From JAAFHB01 sp963677935 (GTDB taxonomy: Bacteria > Bacteroidota > Bacteroidia > Bacteroidales > Prolixibacteraceae), in the NCBI GenBank assembly GCA_963677935.2, contig CAXXEH010000003.1:2170001-2234000 (forward strand): a stretch of 64,000 nucleotides of DNA, read 5' to 3'. Positions 28,075 to 37,429 of this stretch are shown in pieces. Both the position numbers and the translations under genes were made by a program. Each line of letters opens with the position of its first letter. Position 1 is the first letter of the stretch. Under the pieces are notes generated by a model that saw only the letters and a list, made by a program, of their open reading frames with translations, ran no database searches and was not told the DNA's origin.

Positions 28075-28944
28075 TTAATTTAGTCCTTTGAATCTGTTCC
28101 GGTATTCTGATGGTGGTAATCCATTGATTTTCCTGAATTGTTTGTTAAAATGGCTCAAGTTGTTAAATCCGCTGTCAAGACAAACTTCCATAATACTCAG
28201 GTCGGGATCCATTAATAATTTGCAGGCAAATTCAACTTTTAACTGATTGAGGTATTCAAAAACCGTCATTCCCATATTCATCCTGAAAAAGCGACACAAA
28301 GAGCCTTCTGCCATATTGACAAGCGCTGCCAAACACTTCAAATCCACCTCCTCACGGTAATGAATCATCAGATATTCGTGAATTGCGGCTATCCGCTTAT
28401 TCCCTGTTGTAAAACGGACCCTGAGATACTCTTTGCTGGCAAGCTGTATATTGGTTTCGCTCCTGCCGATAATGTCCATCAGTTTAAGAAAATGGAGCAT
28501 CCGGTCAAAACTCTTCAGGTAAGGCAATTGCAGCATGATTTCGCTCACTTCATTTAAAGTCTGCCCTACAATCTGAATTCCTCTCTCCGACAGTGCCATC
28601 GCCTTTGCAATATATTTAAACTCAGGAAGCGATAATAATTGGGGGCTTACCACCTCTGAGGTAAACTGCAGAAAAACCATCTCCAGCGACCTGGCTGTTG
28701 GGGTACGTACCTCCTTGTCGGCAATCCACACGTGGGGAAGATTTCTTCCGATAAAAACCAGGTCTCCCGGTTGGAATTCCACAATCGAATCGGCTACAAT
28801 CCGCTTACCCGATCCCTCGGTTATAAAACTGATCTCATAATTATTGTGATAATGCCAGGTACTCTTCTCCATGTTGTCCTGAAAAATCCCGATTAAAAAT
28901 GATTCATCTTCCTTTACACTGACTTTCTCGCGTGATGCTGCCAT
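28075..28944 (-). CDS. AraC family transcriptional regulator
   Basis: 289 residues from ATG 28944; the frame extends to a TTG at 28974. It has an N-terminal cupin (STWHYHNNYEISFITEGSG, NLPHVW) and a C-terminal AraC helix-turn-helix pair (SIMEVCLDSGFNNLSHFNKQFRKINGLPPSEYR). It resembles the regulator at 27.1 kb in layout and faces it tail to tail. It is divergent from the corrinoid methyltransferase operon starting at 29082, so it probably controls that operon. Confidence 0.87.
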   Translation of the reverse strand: MAASREKVSVKEDESFLIGIFQDNMEKSTWHYHNNYEISFITEGSGKRIVADSIVEFQPGDLVFIGRNLPHVWIADKEVRTPTARSLEMVFLQFTSEVVSPQLLSLPEFKYIAKAMALSERGIQIVGQTLNEVSEIMLQLPYLKSFDRMLHFLKLMDIIGRSETNIQLASKEYLRVRFTTGNKRIAAIHEYLMIHYREEVDLKCLAALVNMAEGSLCRFFRMNMGMTVFEYLNQLKVEFACKLLMDPDLSIMEVCLDSGFNNLSHFNKQFRKINGLPPSEYRNRFKGLN

Positions 28945-29034
28945 AATGGTTATAATTGCACATAAACATGACAAAAGGTGAATATCGCATCGAAAGTAGT
29001 AAAAATTGATGTGGATAAAAGCTACAGCGGCGAA

Positions 29035-29042
29035 TATTTTTG
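29035..29042 (+). promoter_or_regulatory. -7 box upstream of the corrinoid protein gene
   Basis: TATTTTTG fits TAnnTTTG and is 40 bases before the ATG at 29082. A TTG at 29016-29018 may be part of a weak -33 box. This is the probable start of the corrinoid methyltransferase operon. Confidence 0.5.
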
Positions 29043-29081
29043 CAGTAGCTATTTAAACTATGAATTACAGATAAATACACT

Positions 29082-29750
29082 ATGGAAAAATTACTTGAGA
29101 AATTGCTTGAAGCGGTTGAATTTGGAAAAGTGGATAAGAAATCTCCCTACCCTCCTCAGCTCAGAGACCAGGATGGTGCACATGAGTTAACCATCAGCGC
29201 CATTGAAACAGGGATCAAACCTCAAAAAATACTGGAGGAATCCTTAATCCCTGCGATGGAAAAAGTAGGGAAAAAATTTGCGGAATCCAAAATATTTGTT
29301 CCCCAGATGTTAATGTCAGCCAGGGCAATGGGTGCTTCGATGTTTCAACTTAAACCTTTTTTTGCATCAGGTGCGATTAAAACAAAAGGGACATTTATTA
29401 TCGGAACGGTGAAAGGTGATTTACACGACATTGGTAAAAACCTGGTTTCGATGATGGTCGAAGGTGGCGGTTGGTCCATTGTCGATTTAGGTGTCGACGT
29501 CGGTTCTGACCGTTTTATTGAGGCCTTGAAAAGTCATCCGGGTGCAGTTATTGGATTATCAGCACTTTTGACTACCACGATGGTAAATATGAGTGAAATA
29601 GTAGCAACGATCAGGGAGCAAGTACCTGAAACCAAAATACTGATCGGAGGAGCGCCTGTAAATGATGATTTTTGCCAAAAAATCGGCGCCGACTTTTATG
29701 CTCCGGATCCCCAGAAAGCAGTTGAATATCTGAACAAAATTGCATCATAA
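29082..29750 (+). CDS. corrinoid (B12-binding) methyltransferase protein, MtaC-like
   Basis: 222 residues. Residues ~1-95 form the helical cap domain of methylcobalamin-binding proteins. The Rossmann-like B12 domain follows, with GDLHDIGKN giving Asp113, His115 and Gly118 of the DxHxxG motif, where His ligates cobalt. The later SALLTTTM and GGAPV motifs are also present. It carries the methyl group on cobalt between a substrate-specific methyltransferase (the MtaB-like protein, 81 bases downstream) and an acceptor enzyme. No signal peptide, so cytoplasmic. Confidence 0.9.
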   Translation: MEKLLEKLLEAVEFGKVDKKSPYPPQLRDQDGAHELTISAIETGIKPQKILEESLIPAMEKVGKKFAESKIFVPQMLMSARAMGASMFQLKPFFASGAIKTKGTFIIGTVKGDLHDIGKNLVSMMVEGGGWSIVDLGVDVGSDRFIEALKSHPGAVIGLSALLTTTMVNMSEIVATIREQVPETKILIGGAPVNDDFCQKIGADFYAPDPQKAVEYLNKIAS

Positions 29751-29831
29751 ATAACAACCATTTTATACGACGACAGCTATTCGCCTCTCCGGAATCGAAC
29801 TATAAAAATTTAAAAAACAAATAATTTTCAC

Positions 29832-31208
29832 ATGAAATATAAAAGCTTAATTATCAACAACCCTGAGGAACTAATATTCGGAAATGCTCCAAAACCGGTC
29901 AAAACAAGGCGTGGACTCGAAATTGGCGGTGGCCAGGTTTATGCGGAATTGAATTTCACCCTTCCGATCATGAGTATCAATGACAACACGCTGAAACAGG
30001 TATACGAACACTACCGAGAAATTGCAGAAGGAGCGCTGGAACACGCGGTTCACCTCAACTCAAAAGGGGTGGTCCTTGAGTTTGAAACGCTGCTGGAGAT
30101 GACCAAAACGCCATCCATCGGGGTGGAGATCGTGAAAATTATGAATGATATTTGTGAGAATTATTATCAAAAATTTGGACTCAAGTCAGAAATACGTTTA
30201 ACACCCAATGATCTTCGCGAATTTGAAAGACCTGCCAATCAACGTACTTCACAGTTTCTGGAGCCCATGTTTGAACTCTTCGAGCGCGGAATGATTGCTG
30301 GTGGCGACCTCTTGTCGATTGAAAGTACTGGTGGCAAGGAGGTGTCGGACGAGGCGCTGATGATGTGCGATGTGAAGGGGATGGTTTTTGCCCTGGCCGT
30401 TTTGGGTGTCAGGGACATGCAATTTCTTTGGGAGAAAATAGTTACGGTCGCCAATAAACACGATAAAATTGCAGCCGGAGACTCTGCCTGCGGATTTGCG
30501 AATACAGCTATGGTCTTAGCCGAAAAGAAATATATTCCAAAAGTGTTCGCAACCATAGTTCGTGTGATTTCGGTGGTCAGATCTATCGTTGCGATGGAGC
30601 AGGGTGCAGTAGGTCCTGATAAAGATTGTGGTTATGAAGGTCCGTTCCTCAAGGCAATTACAGGAATCCCCATCTCGATGGAGGGGAAAACTGCCGCATG
30701 TGCCCATCTGAGCCCATTGGGAAATATCGCCTCTGCCTGTACTGATTTATGGAGTAACGAATCTGTCCAAAACATCAAGCTGTTATCCGGGATGGCGCCG
30801 ACAGCCTATCTGGAACAACTGGAATATGATGCCCGACTGATGAACGAAGCTATTCGAGCCGGGAAAATGCATAGCCAGATACTTCAACAATTACTGGTGG
30901 CATCGGATGTTTATACCGATCCGCAGGCATTGATTCTTTCACCTGAAAATGTGATCAGAATCTCCAAAGAGCTCATAAAAGGAGATTCTTATGTAGCCAA
31001 CGCAAAAAACGGCGCATTAGCGGCCATTGATATCATCGAAGAGGCATTGCAATCGGGTAAAATGAGACTTTCCGAGCTGGAAACCAGTTATCTTCCTATC
31101 ATGCGCGACGATCTGAATATTATCCCTGATAATGAAAGCGACTTTATAGCCATGATGATGCCACTTATTGATCAGAGTAAATTCATCCCTGCAGAGTACG
31201 GACTATAA
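29832..31208 (+). CDS. mtaB: methanol:corrinoid methyltransferase, MtaB-like
   Basis: 458 residues, close to the 460 of archaeal MtaB. The three zinc ligands of MtaB are conserved and nearly co-numbered: Glu164 (LLSIESTGGKE), Cys220 (AAGDSACGFANTAM) and Cys266 (GAVGPDKDCGYE). The ITGIPISMEGKTAACAH stretch also matches. The enzyme activates methanol on zinc and methylates the Co(I) corrinoid of the preceding protein. The stop codon is directly followed by the ATG of the COG0523 GTPase, so translation is probably coupled. A different methoxyl or short-chain alcohol substrate cannot be excluded. Confidence 0.88.
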   Translation: MKYKSLIINNPEELIFGNAPKPVKTRRGLEIGGGQVYAELNFTLPIMSINDNTLKQVYEHYREIAEGALEHAVHLNSKGVVLEFETLLEMTKTPSIGVEIVKIMNDICENYYQKFGLKSEIRLTPNDLREFERPANQRTSQFLEPMFELFERGMIAGGDLLSIESTGGKEVSDEALMMCDVKGMVFALAVLGVRDMQFLWEKIVTVANKHDKIAAGDSACGFANTAMVLAEKKYIPKVFATIVRVISVVRSIVAMEQGAVGPDKDCGYEGPFLKAITGIPISMEGKTAACAHLSPLGNIASACTDLWSNESVQNIKLLSGMAPTAYLEQLEYDARLMNEAIRAGKMHSQILQQLLVASDVYTDPQALILSPENVIRISKELIKGDSYVANAKNGALAAIDIIEEALQSGKMRLSELETSYLPIMRDDLNIIPDNESDFIAMMMPLIDQSKFIPAEYGL

Positions 31209-32153
31209 ATGGAGAATATTCCGGTAAATATTATTTCAGGATTTCTGGGAAGCGGAAAAACCACAGCCATCATTAAGCTCTTTAATCAAAAGACGACGAA
31301 TGAAGAGTGGGCTGTAATCATCAATGAATTCGGAAAAATTTCAATTGATAGTCAGACATTACGCTCCACCACTTCGAATACCGGAACCGTTTTTGATATA
31401 TCTGGTGGATGTATTTGTTGTTCTGCAAAAGGATATTTCCAGGAAAATCTGGAGAAAATAATTAGCTCTGGAAATTATTCACGGATCCTGATTGAACCCA
31501 GCGGGCTGGGTGGAATTGACTTTGTTTCCGAAATCGTAACATCAAGTGACATTCTGAAGCTGATGCCGGTGATTTGCCTCGTGGACATTACCATGATCGA
31601 AAATCCCCGGCTTCAGTTTCTCCCGATTTTCCGGGCCCAAATCGCCAAAGCAGATATCATTGTTTTTACCAAATGTGACCTGCTCGTAGGGGATGCAGCA
31701 GAAGATCGCCTGGTAGAATTGTTTAAATCGAACTTCCCGGATAAACAACATTGCCTGAGAAAATCAGAACCCTCCCTTTTAACCTGGATATTGGCGATGA
31801 ATGGACAACCGGAAAAGCAATCGGGTAAATACCGGTTGATACCTTTAACGGATTCCACATTAACAGATGACAATTATCATCAGGAAATCTATCAATATGA
31901 GGAGAATGTCATTTTCGATCCTGAAAAGCTGATCACGCTGCTTACCAACAATCCGAATATTATTAGGGCAAAAGGACATATTCGAACTTCCAACGGGTGG
32001 AACCTCTTTAACCATACCTTGTCGGGCTCTAATTTTGAAGGTTGTCAGGCAAAAACCAAAAGTGAAGTGATCATTATCTCTGAAAAGTCCACCTCCGATT
32101 TGAATATGAATTTAGATGAGCAGATCATAAAAACAGTGATTTGCAAAACTTAA
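31209..32153 (+). CDS. COG0523 / CobW family metallochaperone GTPase
   Basis: 314 residues. The P-loop is GFLGSGKT at 11-18. The metal-binding CxCC motif is Cys68, Cys70 and Cys71 in SGGCICC. A base-recognition motif reads TKCD. The C-terminal domain is short. Family members insert zinc or cobalt into client proteins with GTP hydrolysis. The gene begins on the base after the mtaB stop codon. MtaB is a zinc enzyme and its partner carries cobalamin, so either could be the client; zinc delivery to MtaB is my preferred inference. Confidence 0.87.
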   Translation: MENIPVNIISGFLGSGKTTAIIKLFNQKTTNEEWAVIINEFGKISIDSQTLRSTTSNTGTVFDISGGCICCSAKGYFQENLEKIISSGNYSRILIEPSGLGGIDFVSEIVTSSDILKLMPVICLVDITMIENPRLQFLPIFRAQIAKADIIVFTKCDLLVGDAAEDRLVELFKSNFPDKQHCLRKSEPSLLTWILAMNGQPEKQSGKYRLIPLTDSTLTDDNYHQEIYQYEENVIFDPEKLITLLTNNPNIIRAKGHIRTSNGWNLFNHTLSGSNFEGCQAKTKSEVIIISEKSTSDLNMNLDEQIIKTVICKT

Positions 32154-32286
32154 AATAAATTCTGAATCAGGCGTCCAAATCTTTCTTATTATTTCATTTC
32201 TTTGCGTTCACTGCAACCTTAACCCGATTACCCGGAACAAGATTGTGGAAAATTCAGGCAACGGAAATTCGAAAAATTATTTACAA

Positions 32287-33783
32287 ATGAAAAAATACAC
32301 CATCTCCCTGCATCCACTTGGAAAAGAGGTACAAGTAAATGACCAGACTCCACTAATTGATGTGTTGCATGAATTTGGGATTGAGTTTCCGTGCGGAGGA
32401 AAAGGAACCTGTGGTAAATGCAGGGTCAGGCTTTTAGATGGTGAAATAATAAAAACACCGGTACACCAACAAAAAATTGAACAATTAGGACTAGGTTCAG
32501 ATTGGAGACTAGCCTGTTTCAGCCAATGCACGAGTGACATCATTCTCGAAATTGAACAGTTTAATCACCTGATCCTGGCTGATGAATCTGAATTCGAATT
32601 CACCCCTGAATCAGGATATGGAATCGCAGTCGACCTGGGTACCACAACGCTCGTAGCTCAGCTCATTGATTTATCCTCAGCCAAAGTTATGGCAGTTGAA
32701 ACGATGTTGAATCCACAGGTTAAATTCGGCGCCGATCTGATCTCCAGAATTCAGGCCTGGCTGGATGGGAATGGCAATGAAATGGTGCAACTCATACGAT
32801 CCGCCATAGGTACCATGATCCGGCTAATGCTGAAGAAGCACGATGTGATTTTACAAAAGGTGGTGCTGGTCGGGAATACAACCATGCAACTGATCTTCAG
32901 TGATTGCGATGTATCATCACTTTCTGCATACCCTTTTCACACTGACAATCTGGGATTAAAAATTTTCGAACCCCAGGAATTGGGATGGAATTTTAAGGTA
33001 ATCGAAAAGGTACGGTTTTTCCCGTCCATCGGAAGTTTTGTTGGTAGCGACATTCTTGCAGGGATTGCTGCAACGGGGCTACACGAAAAAGAATTCTATA
33101 CGGCATTAATTGATCTGGGGACCAATGGTGAAATAGTGGTGGGCAATCAGACTCAGATTGTATGTGCATCAACTGCTGCAGGTCCGGCCTTTGAAGGATC
33201 CAACATCTCGATGGGGATGAGAGCGGTCACAGGCGCGATCTCTTCCTTAAGCCTGGATGACAATAAGATAGTGGCCAGTGTAATTGGGAATACTACTCCA
33301 AAAGGAATATGCGGAAGTGCGCTGATCGATGCCGTAGCCATTCTCCGGGAACTCGATCAGATTGGAATGTTTGGAGAAATCAATTCCGGAGAACCACACA
33401 TTTCTATTACCGGAAAAGTGATTCTGACCCAGAAAGATATCAACGAATTTCAGCTGGCGAAGGCGGCCATTGCTGCTGGCCTGACCATTCTGGCCAATCA
33501 ACTTTCAATCGGGCTTTCTGATATTAAAGAGATCTATATTGCTGGTGGATTTGGTAGTTACATCAATATCGATCATGTTGTCGAGACCGGAATGATTGAA
33601 GTACTGCCACAAAAGATTCACAAAATGGGTAATACCGCACTAATAGGTGCAAAAATGTTTCTTTTCGCCGACAATTACATTCAGAATGATATATTGACAA
33701 AAACAAGACATATTAATCTTGAAGGGGACCCCAATTTCCAGGATATTTATGTTGATAAAATGCTTTTCCTGTTTACCAAATAA
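32287..33783 (+). CDS. ferredoxin-ASKHA corrinoid reductive activator (RACE/RACo-like)
   Basis: 498 residues from ATG 32287; a GTG at 32245 is possible but adds a low-complexity leader. Residues 1-90 are a plant-type 2Fe-2S ferredoxin with Cys36, Cys42, Cys45 and Cys77. From ~113 an ASKHA ATPase domain (DUF4445 type) starts with AVDLGTTTLVAQL and includes DLGTNGEIVVG and IAGGFG. Such proteins use ATP and an electron to return inactive Co(II) corrinoid to Co(I). It follows the methyltransferase genes and should serve the MtaC-like protein. It is on the short side for the family. Confidence 0.88.
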   Translation: MKKYTISLHPLGKEVQVNDQTPLIDVLHEFGIEFPCGGKGTCGKCRVRLLDGEIIKTPVHQQKIEQLGLGSDWRLACFSQCTSDIILEIEQFNHLILADESEFEFTPESGYGIAVDLGTTTLVAQLIDLSSAKVMAVETMLNPQVKFGADLISRIQAWLDGNGNEMVQLIRSAIGTMIRLMLKKHDVILQKVVLVGNTTMQLIFSDCDVSSLSAYPFHTDNLGLKIFEPQELGWNFKVIEKVRFFPSIGSFVGSDILAGIAATGLHEKEFYTALIDLGTNGEIVVGNQTQIVCASTAAGPAFEGSNISMGMRAVTGAISSLSLDDNKIVASVIGNTTPKGICGSALIDAVAILRELDQIGMFGEINSGEPHISITGKVILTQKDINEFQLAKAAIAAGLTILANQLSIGLSDIKEIYIAGGFGSYINIDHVVETGMIEVLPQKIHKMGNTALIGAKMFLFADNYIQNDILTKTRHINLEGDPNFQDIYVDKMLFLFTK

Positions 33784-33787
33784 AAGG

Positions 33788-33795
33788 TATTTTTG
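33788..33795 (+). promoter_or_regulatory. -7 box before the first M14 gene
   Basis: TATTTTTG fits TAnnTTTG and begins 5 bases after the preceding stop codon. It supports the ATG at 33826 as start, because any start further upstream would fall within the promoter. Confidence 0.45.
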
Positions 33796-33825
33796 CGCAA
33801 ATTCCTCACATGCAAAATTATCAAT

Positions 33826-35670
33826 ATGTACAAAAATCTAATTAATGCTTTTTGTTTTTCCCTTTTTGTCCTGTCGTTCGGTTCCATATCTGCCCAAAAC
33901 GGAATTACCATTAATAAATATCACAATAACAACGAAGTAGAGCAAATACTGAAGAATTTTCAGCAGGCTAATTCGGAGCTGATCAAGGTACACACCATTG
34001 CCACCTCTCCCGAAGGAGAACCGGTGACCATTCTTGAAATAGGGAATAAAAAAGAGGGTACTCCGGCTGTATTTGTAGGTGCAAATTTTGAAGGAGACAT
34101 CCCTTTATCAACTGAAGGTGCACTGTCCCTGATAAAAATGTTACTCGATTCGTCTCAGTATACTTCAAATTTAAAATGGTACATATTGCCGCTACCCAAT
34201 CCCGATGCATCAAAAGGTTACTTCTCCAAAATAAGATACGGCAGAAAAGTAAACGATTTTCCAATTAACAATGATGTAGATGAATCGGTAAATGAAGATG
34301 GCTATGAGGATTTAAACGGTGATGGCTGGATTACCCAGATGAGGGTCAAAGATTTAACTGGAACATTTATCGAATCCAAAAAGGACCCGCGGATAATGGT
34401 ACCGGCTGACGTTAAAAAGGGTGAACGGGGAGAATATAAATTGTACAGTGAGGGGATCGACACTGACAGCAATGGCGAATATAATGAAGACGGCGAAGGC
34501 GGTATAAATGTCGGGATTGCTTTTCCCCACCAATTCCCTAAAAATCGCAAGGAGGCAGGTTTATGGCCCGGTCAGACGCCTGAAGTTTACGGAATCATGA
34601 AATTTATTTATGATCGTCCAAACATCACGATGGTATATACCCTTGGAAGTTCCAATTTCTGTCTGTTACCACCTAAGGGTGGAAGAAAAGGGGATGTGAA
34701 TACAGAAAATATAAAAATCCCCAATAGGCTTGTAAACCAACTTGGTGCAGATCCGACGCGATCGTATACGATGGATGAAGTGATTGAATTATTAAAAACG
34801 ATAGTGCCATCTCAAATAGAGGTTACTCCTGCTATGGTATACAGCTATTTTGGGCTGGGTGCCGCTATAAATCCATTGGAAGACGACTTGAAATTCTACA
34901 CAAGATTATCGGAAGATTACAAGAAATATCTAAAGAATCAACATTTTAGCATCGAAACGCTGGAGCCTTCAAATGGCCAGGATGGTTCGTTTGAACTCTG
35001 GGCATACTACCACCTTGGAGTTCCATCATTCAGCATGAATTTATTTTCAGTTCCAAAAATTAAAGCAATAAAAAATAGTGAAAAAGAGGTTGAATCTTCT
35101 ATAAAAACTGAGAAAAAAGATACAATTGATTTAAATGAGAGAGATAAGGCTCTATTGGCTTATTCTGACAAGGAATTTGGAGGAAAGGGGTTCGTAAATT
35201 GGCAAAAATTCAAGCATCCCACCCTTGGAGAGGTTGAAATCGGGGGATTCGTTCCCTATCTGGAATCGACACCAAAAGCGGAAAAGATAGATTCACTTTT
35301 GAAGGTTCAATTACCGTGGCTGCTTCAACTGAGTAATAAATTACCGCGAATTTCAGTAACGGAAGAGAAAATTACGGCAAAGGGTGCCGGTGTATACAAA
35401 CTTGAAGTTTATATCTCAAACCAGGGTTACCTTCCCTACCCGTCTGCCATGGGCGAACGAAATAAGCAACCAGCGCCTGTCGTTGTCGTTTTGGATGGTG
35501 TTACAGATCTGCTCGAAGGATTGAAACGGACTCCTTTGGGAAGGATTGGTGGAAATCAGGTAAAGAAGCTGACCTGGCTGATAAAAGCAGAAAAGCCGGC
35601 AACAATTTCTGTCAAACTTGAATCAACGGTCTTTGGAAATGAAGTGAAACAAATCAAAATTGGAGAATAA
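33826..35670 (+). CDS. secreted M14-like carboxypeptidase paralog, probably catalytically dead
   Basis: 614 residues from ATG 33826, which gives a clean signal peptide (NLINAFCFSLFVLSFGSISAQ). The fold matches the neighbouring M14 zinc peptidase, but the zinc motif HxxE is lost: where the neighbour has NIHGNE this protein has NFEGDI. The second zinc His region (FAFHNNGG in the neighbour) reads YTLGSSN. The catalytic Glu region (FVGELFQRE in the neighbour) is also replaced. Acidic loops such as DLNGDGW resemble calcium-binding EF-hand loops. It may bind peptide or partner the active paralog 2 bases downstream. Confidence 0.8.
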   Translation: MYKNLINAFCFSLFVLSFGSISAQNGITINKYHNNNEVEQILKNFQQANSELIKVHTIATSPEGEPVTILEIGNKKEGTPAVFVGANFEGDIPLSTEGALSLIKMLLDSSQYTSNLKWYILPLPNPDASKGYFSKIRYGRKVNDFPINNDVDESVNEDGYEDLNGDGWITQMRVKDLTGTFIESKKDPRIMVPADVKKGERGEYKLYSEGIDTDSNGEYNEDGEGGINVGIAFPHQFPKNRKEAGLWPGQTPEVYGIMKFIYDRPNITMVYTLGSSNFCLLPPKGGRKGDVNTENIKIPNRLVNQLGADPTRSYTMDEVIELLKTIVPSQIEVTPAMVYSYFGLGAAINPLEDDLKFYTRLSEDYKKYLKNQHFSIETLEPSNGQDGSFELWAYYHLGVPSFSMNLFSVPKIKAIKNSEKEVESSIKTEKKDTIDLNERDKALLAYSDKEFGGKGFVNWQKFKHPTLGEVEIGGFVPYLESTPKAEKIDSLLKVQLPWLLQLSNKLPRISVTEEKITAKGAGVYKLEVYISNQGYLPYPSAMGERNKQPAPVVVVLDGVTDLLEGLKRTPLGRIGGNQVKKLTWLIKAEKPATISVKLESTVFGNEVKQIKIGE

Positions 35671-35672
35671 TC

Positions 35673-37388
35673 ATGAAAAAATATATACTGACAATCACAC
35701 TTTTCCTCCTGCTCCCAACACTCCGTTCAGCTGAAAAGGGAAAAATTGAAGTCCCGCTGCGTTTCGACAGATATTACAATTATGGAGAGGTCACAGAAGC
35801 ATTAAACGCCTTGCATAAAGCTTATCCTGAACTCACAAAGATCGACGTGGTTGGAAAAAGTGAGGAGGGACGTGAGATTTATGCCCTGACCATCAATAAC
35901 CCAAAAACAGGGGAGGCAAACTCCAAACCTGGAGTTTATTTGGATGGGAATATTCATGGAAATGAAATTCAGGCTGGCGAGGTCTGTTTATATTATGCCA
36001 ATATGCTACTCACTAAATACGGCGAAAACGATAAGATTACCAAAGTATTGGATAAAAATGTTCATTACATAATTCCTGTGGTTAATGTGGATGGCAGGTA
36101 CCATTTTTTTACCGATGGAAATACGCCAAGTTCCAACAGGGGACTTCGGGTTCCAAAAGATGATGATGGCGATGGTCTGTTTGACGAGGATCCATACGAC
36201 GATTTGGATGGCGACGGCAGCATTACTCAAATGAGAATCAAGGATCCGTTTGGTGCATATAAGGTCGATCCGGAAGACAAACGGATACTTGTACATATTA
36301 AACCCGGAGAAAAAGGGGAATATACCTTGCTTGGTTATGAAGGGATCGACAACGACAACGATGGAAAACTTAACGAAGATGGCGAGGGGTATCTCGATGC
36401 CAATCGCAACTGGGGTTACAATTGGATGCCATCCTATGTGCAAAGCGGAGCCGGGAACTTTCCGCTCTCCGGAACGGGTATTAAAGCGATTAACGATTAT
36501 ATCACCGCCCGTCCAAATATAATTATCGGGTTTGCATTTCACAATAACGGAGGAATGTGGCTTCGGGTTCCTTCCGAGAAATCGACATACATGGACCCTT
36601 CGGATGTTGCTGCCTATGATGTGATTGGCAAGGAGGCAATAAAAATAACCCCGGGTTATGTCTACCAACCATCCTTTGACCTATACCCTACCTATGGTGA
36701 TTTTGATTCTCAGTTGTTCTTTTTACATGGTGTCTTCTCATTCGTAGGTGAACTATTTCAGCGCGAACAGGAAACCTACCGCGAAAATGCAAACAAACCT
36801 CAGCAGGAAACTGATGATAATGAAGTTACAAGAGAGCAACTCAAGTTTAATGATCATGTTGCTCAAGGTGAACTTTACAAGGAGTGGAAGAAATTTAACC
36901 ATCCCACTTATGGAGAAATCGAAATAGGAGGATGGGTTAAAATGAGTTCACGCCTGCCACATCCGTTTATGCTGCCCGAATTGGTGCACAGGAATGCTTC
37001 AGTTGTTTTGCTGGCAGCAGAAAATACCCCTGAGATCACAATGGAGGTATTTGATGTTAAGAAGATTGGGAAAGATCTTCATCAGGTCAGGGTCCGCCTG
37101 CAAAATAAAAAAGGATTACCCTCGATGTCTGCTAACGCCGTAAAAACCAAATTGTATCCACAGGATAGGCTAAAAGTTACAGGTGGAAAAGTTGTGGCAG
37201 GTGGAAAAATAAACGATGCAAGGACAAATAAAGTCACCTATAAGGAGAATAAACCTGATATTCAGTTTCTTTCCATTACCAGTTATGGAGTAGCGGAGTA
37301 TCAGTTTTTAATTGAGGGGAAAGGAGAAATCGTATTTAATTATGAATCTTTAAAAGCAAAAAAAACAACGGCAACGGTCAAACTGTAA
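35673..37388 (+). CDS. secreted M14 family zinc carboxypeptidase
   Basis: 571 residues with a signal peptide (YILTITLFLLLPTLRSA). The M14 zinc motif HGNE is at about 90-93 in YLDGNIHGNEIQAGE. The later His is in GFAFHNNGGMW and a Glu in FVGELFQREQ matches the catalytic region. An insertion of ~50 residues carries calcium-loop-like DxDxDG motifs (DDDGDGLFDED, DLDGDGS, DNDNDGKLNEDGEG). It should cleave residues from peptide C-termini outside the inner membrane. It begins 2 bases after its degenerate paralog. Confidence 0.87.
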   Translation: MKKYILTITLFLLLPTLRSAEKGKIEVPLRFDRYYNYGEVTEALNALHKAYPELTKIDVVGKSEEGREIYALTINNPKTGEANSKPGVYLDGNIHGNEIQAGEVCLYYANMLLTKYGENDKITKVLDKNVHYIIPVVNVDGRYHFFTDGNTPSSNRGLRVPKDDDGDGLFDEDPYDDLDGDGSITQMRIKDPFGAYKVDPEDKRILVHIKPGEKGEYTLLGYEGIDNDNDGKLNEDGEGYLDANRNWGYNWMPSYVQSGAGNFPLSGTGIKAINDYITARPNIIIGFAFHNNGGMWLRVPSEKSTYMDPSDVAAYDVIGKEAIKITPGYVYQPSFDLYPTYGDFDSQLFFLHGVFSFVGELFQREQETYRENANKPQQETDDNEVTREQLKFNDHVAQGELYKEWKKFNHPTYGEIEIGGWVKMSSRLPHPFMLPELVHRNASVVLLAAENTPEITMEVFDVKKIGKDLHQVRVRLQNKKGLPSMSANAVKTKLYPQDRLKVTGGKVVAGGKINDARTNKVTYKENKPDIQFLSITSYGVAEYQFLIEGKGEIVFNYESLKAKKTTATVKL

Positions 37389-37429
37389 ATTAAACATTTT
37401 ATTTTTAGTACGCCTATAATCTGAATATC

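Noticed and set aside
31209..32153. Assignment of the COG0523 gene as cobalamin biosynthesis cobW
   Set aside because: No cobalamin biosynthesis genes are nearby; the family is broad and the context suggests a metallochaperone.
36006..36668. 220-residue open frame antisense to the M14 peptidase gene
   Set aside because: It lies wholly inside a well-supported gene and has no family features; a by-product of the codon pattern.
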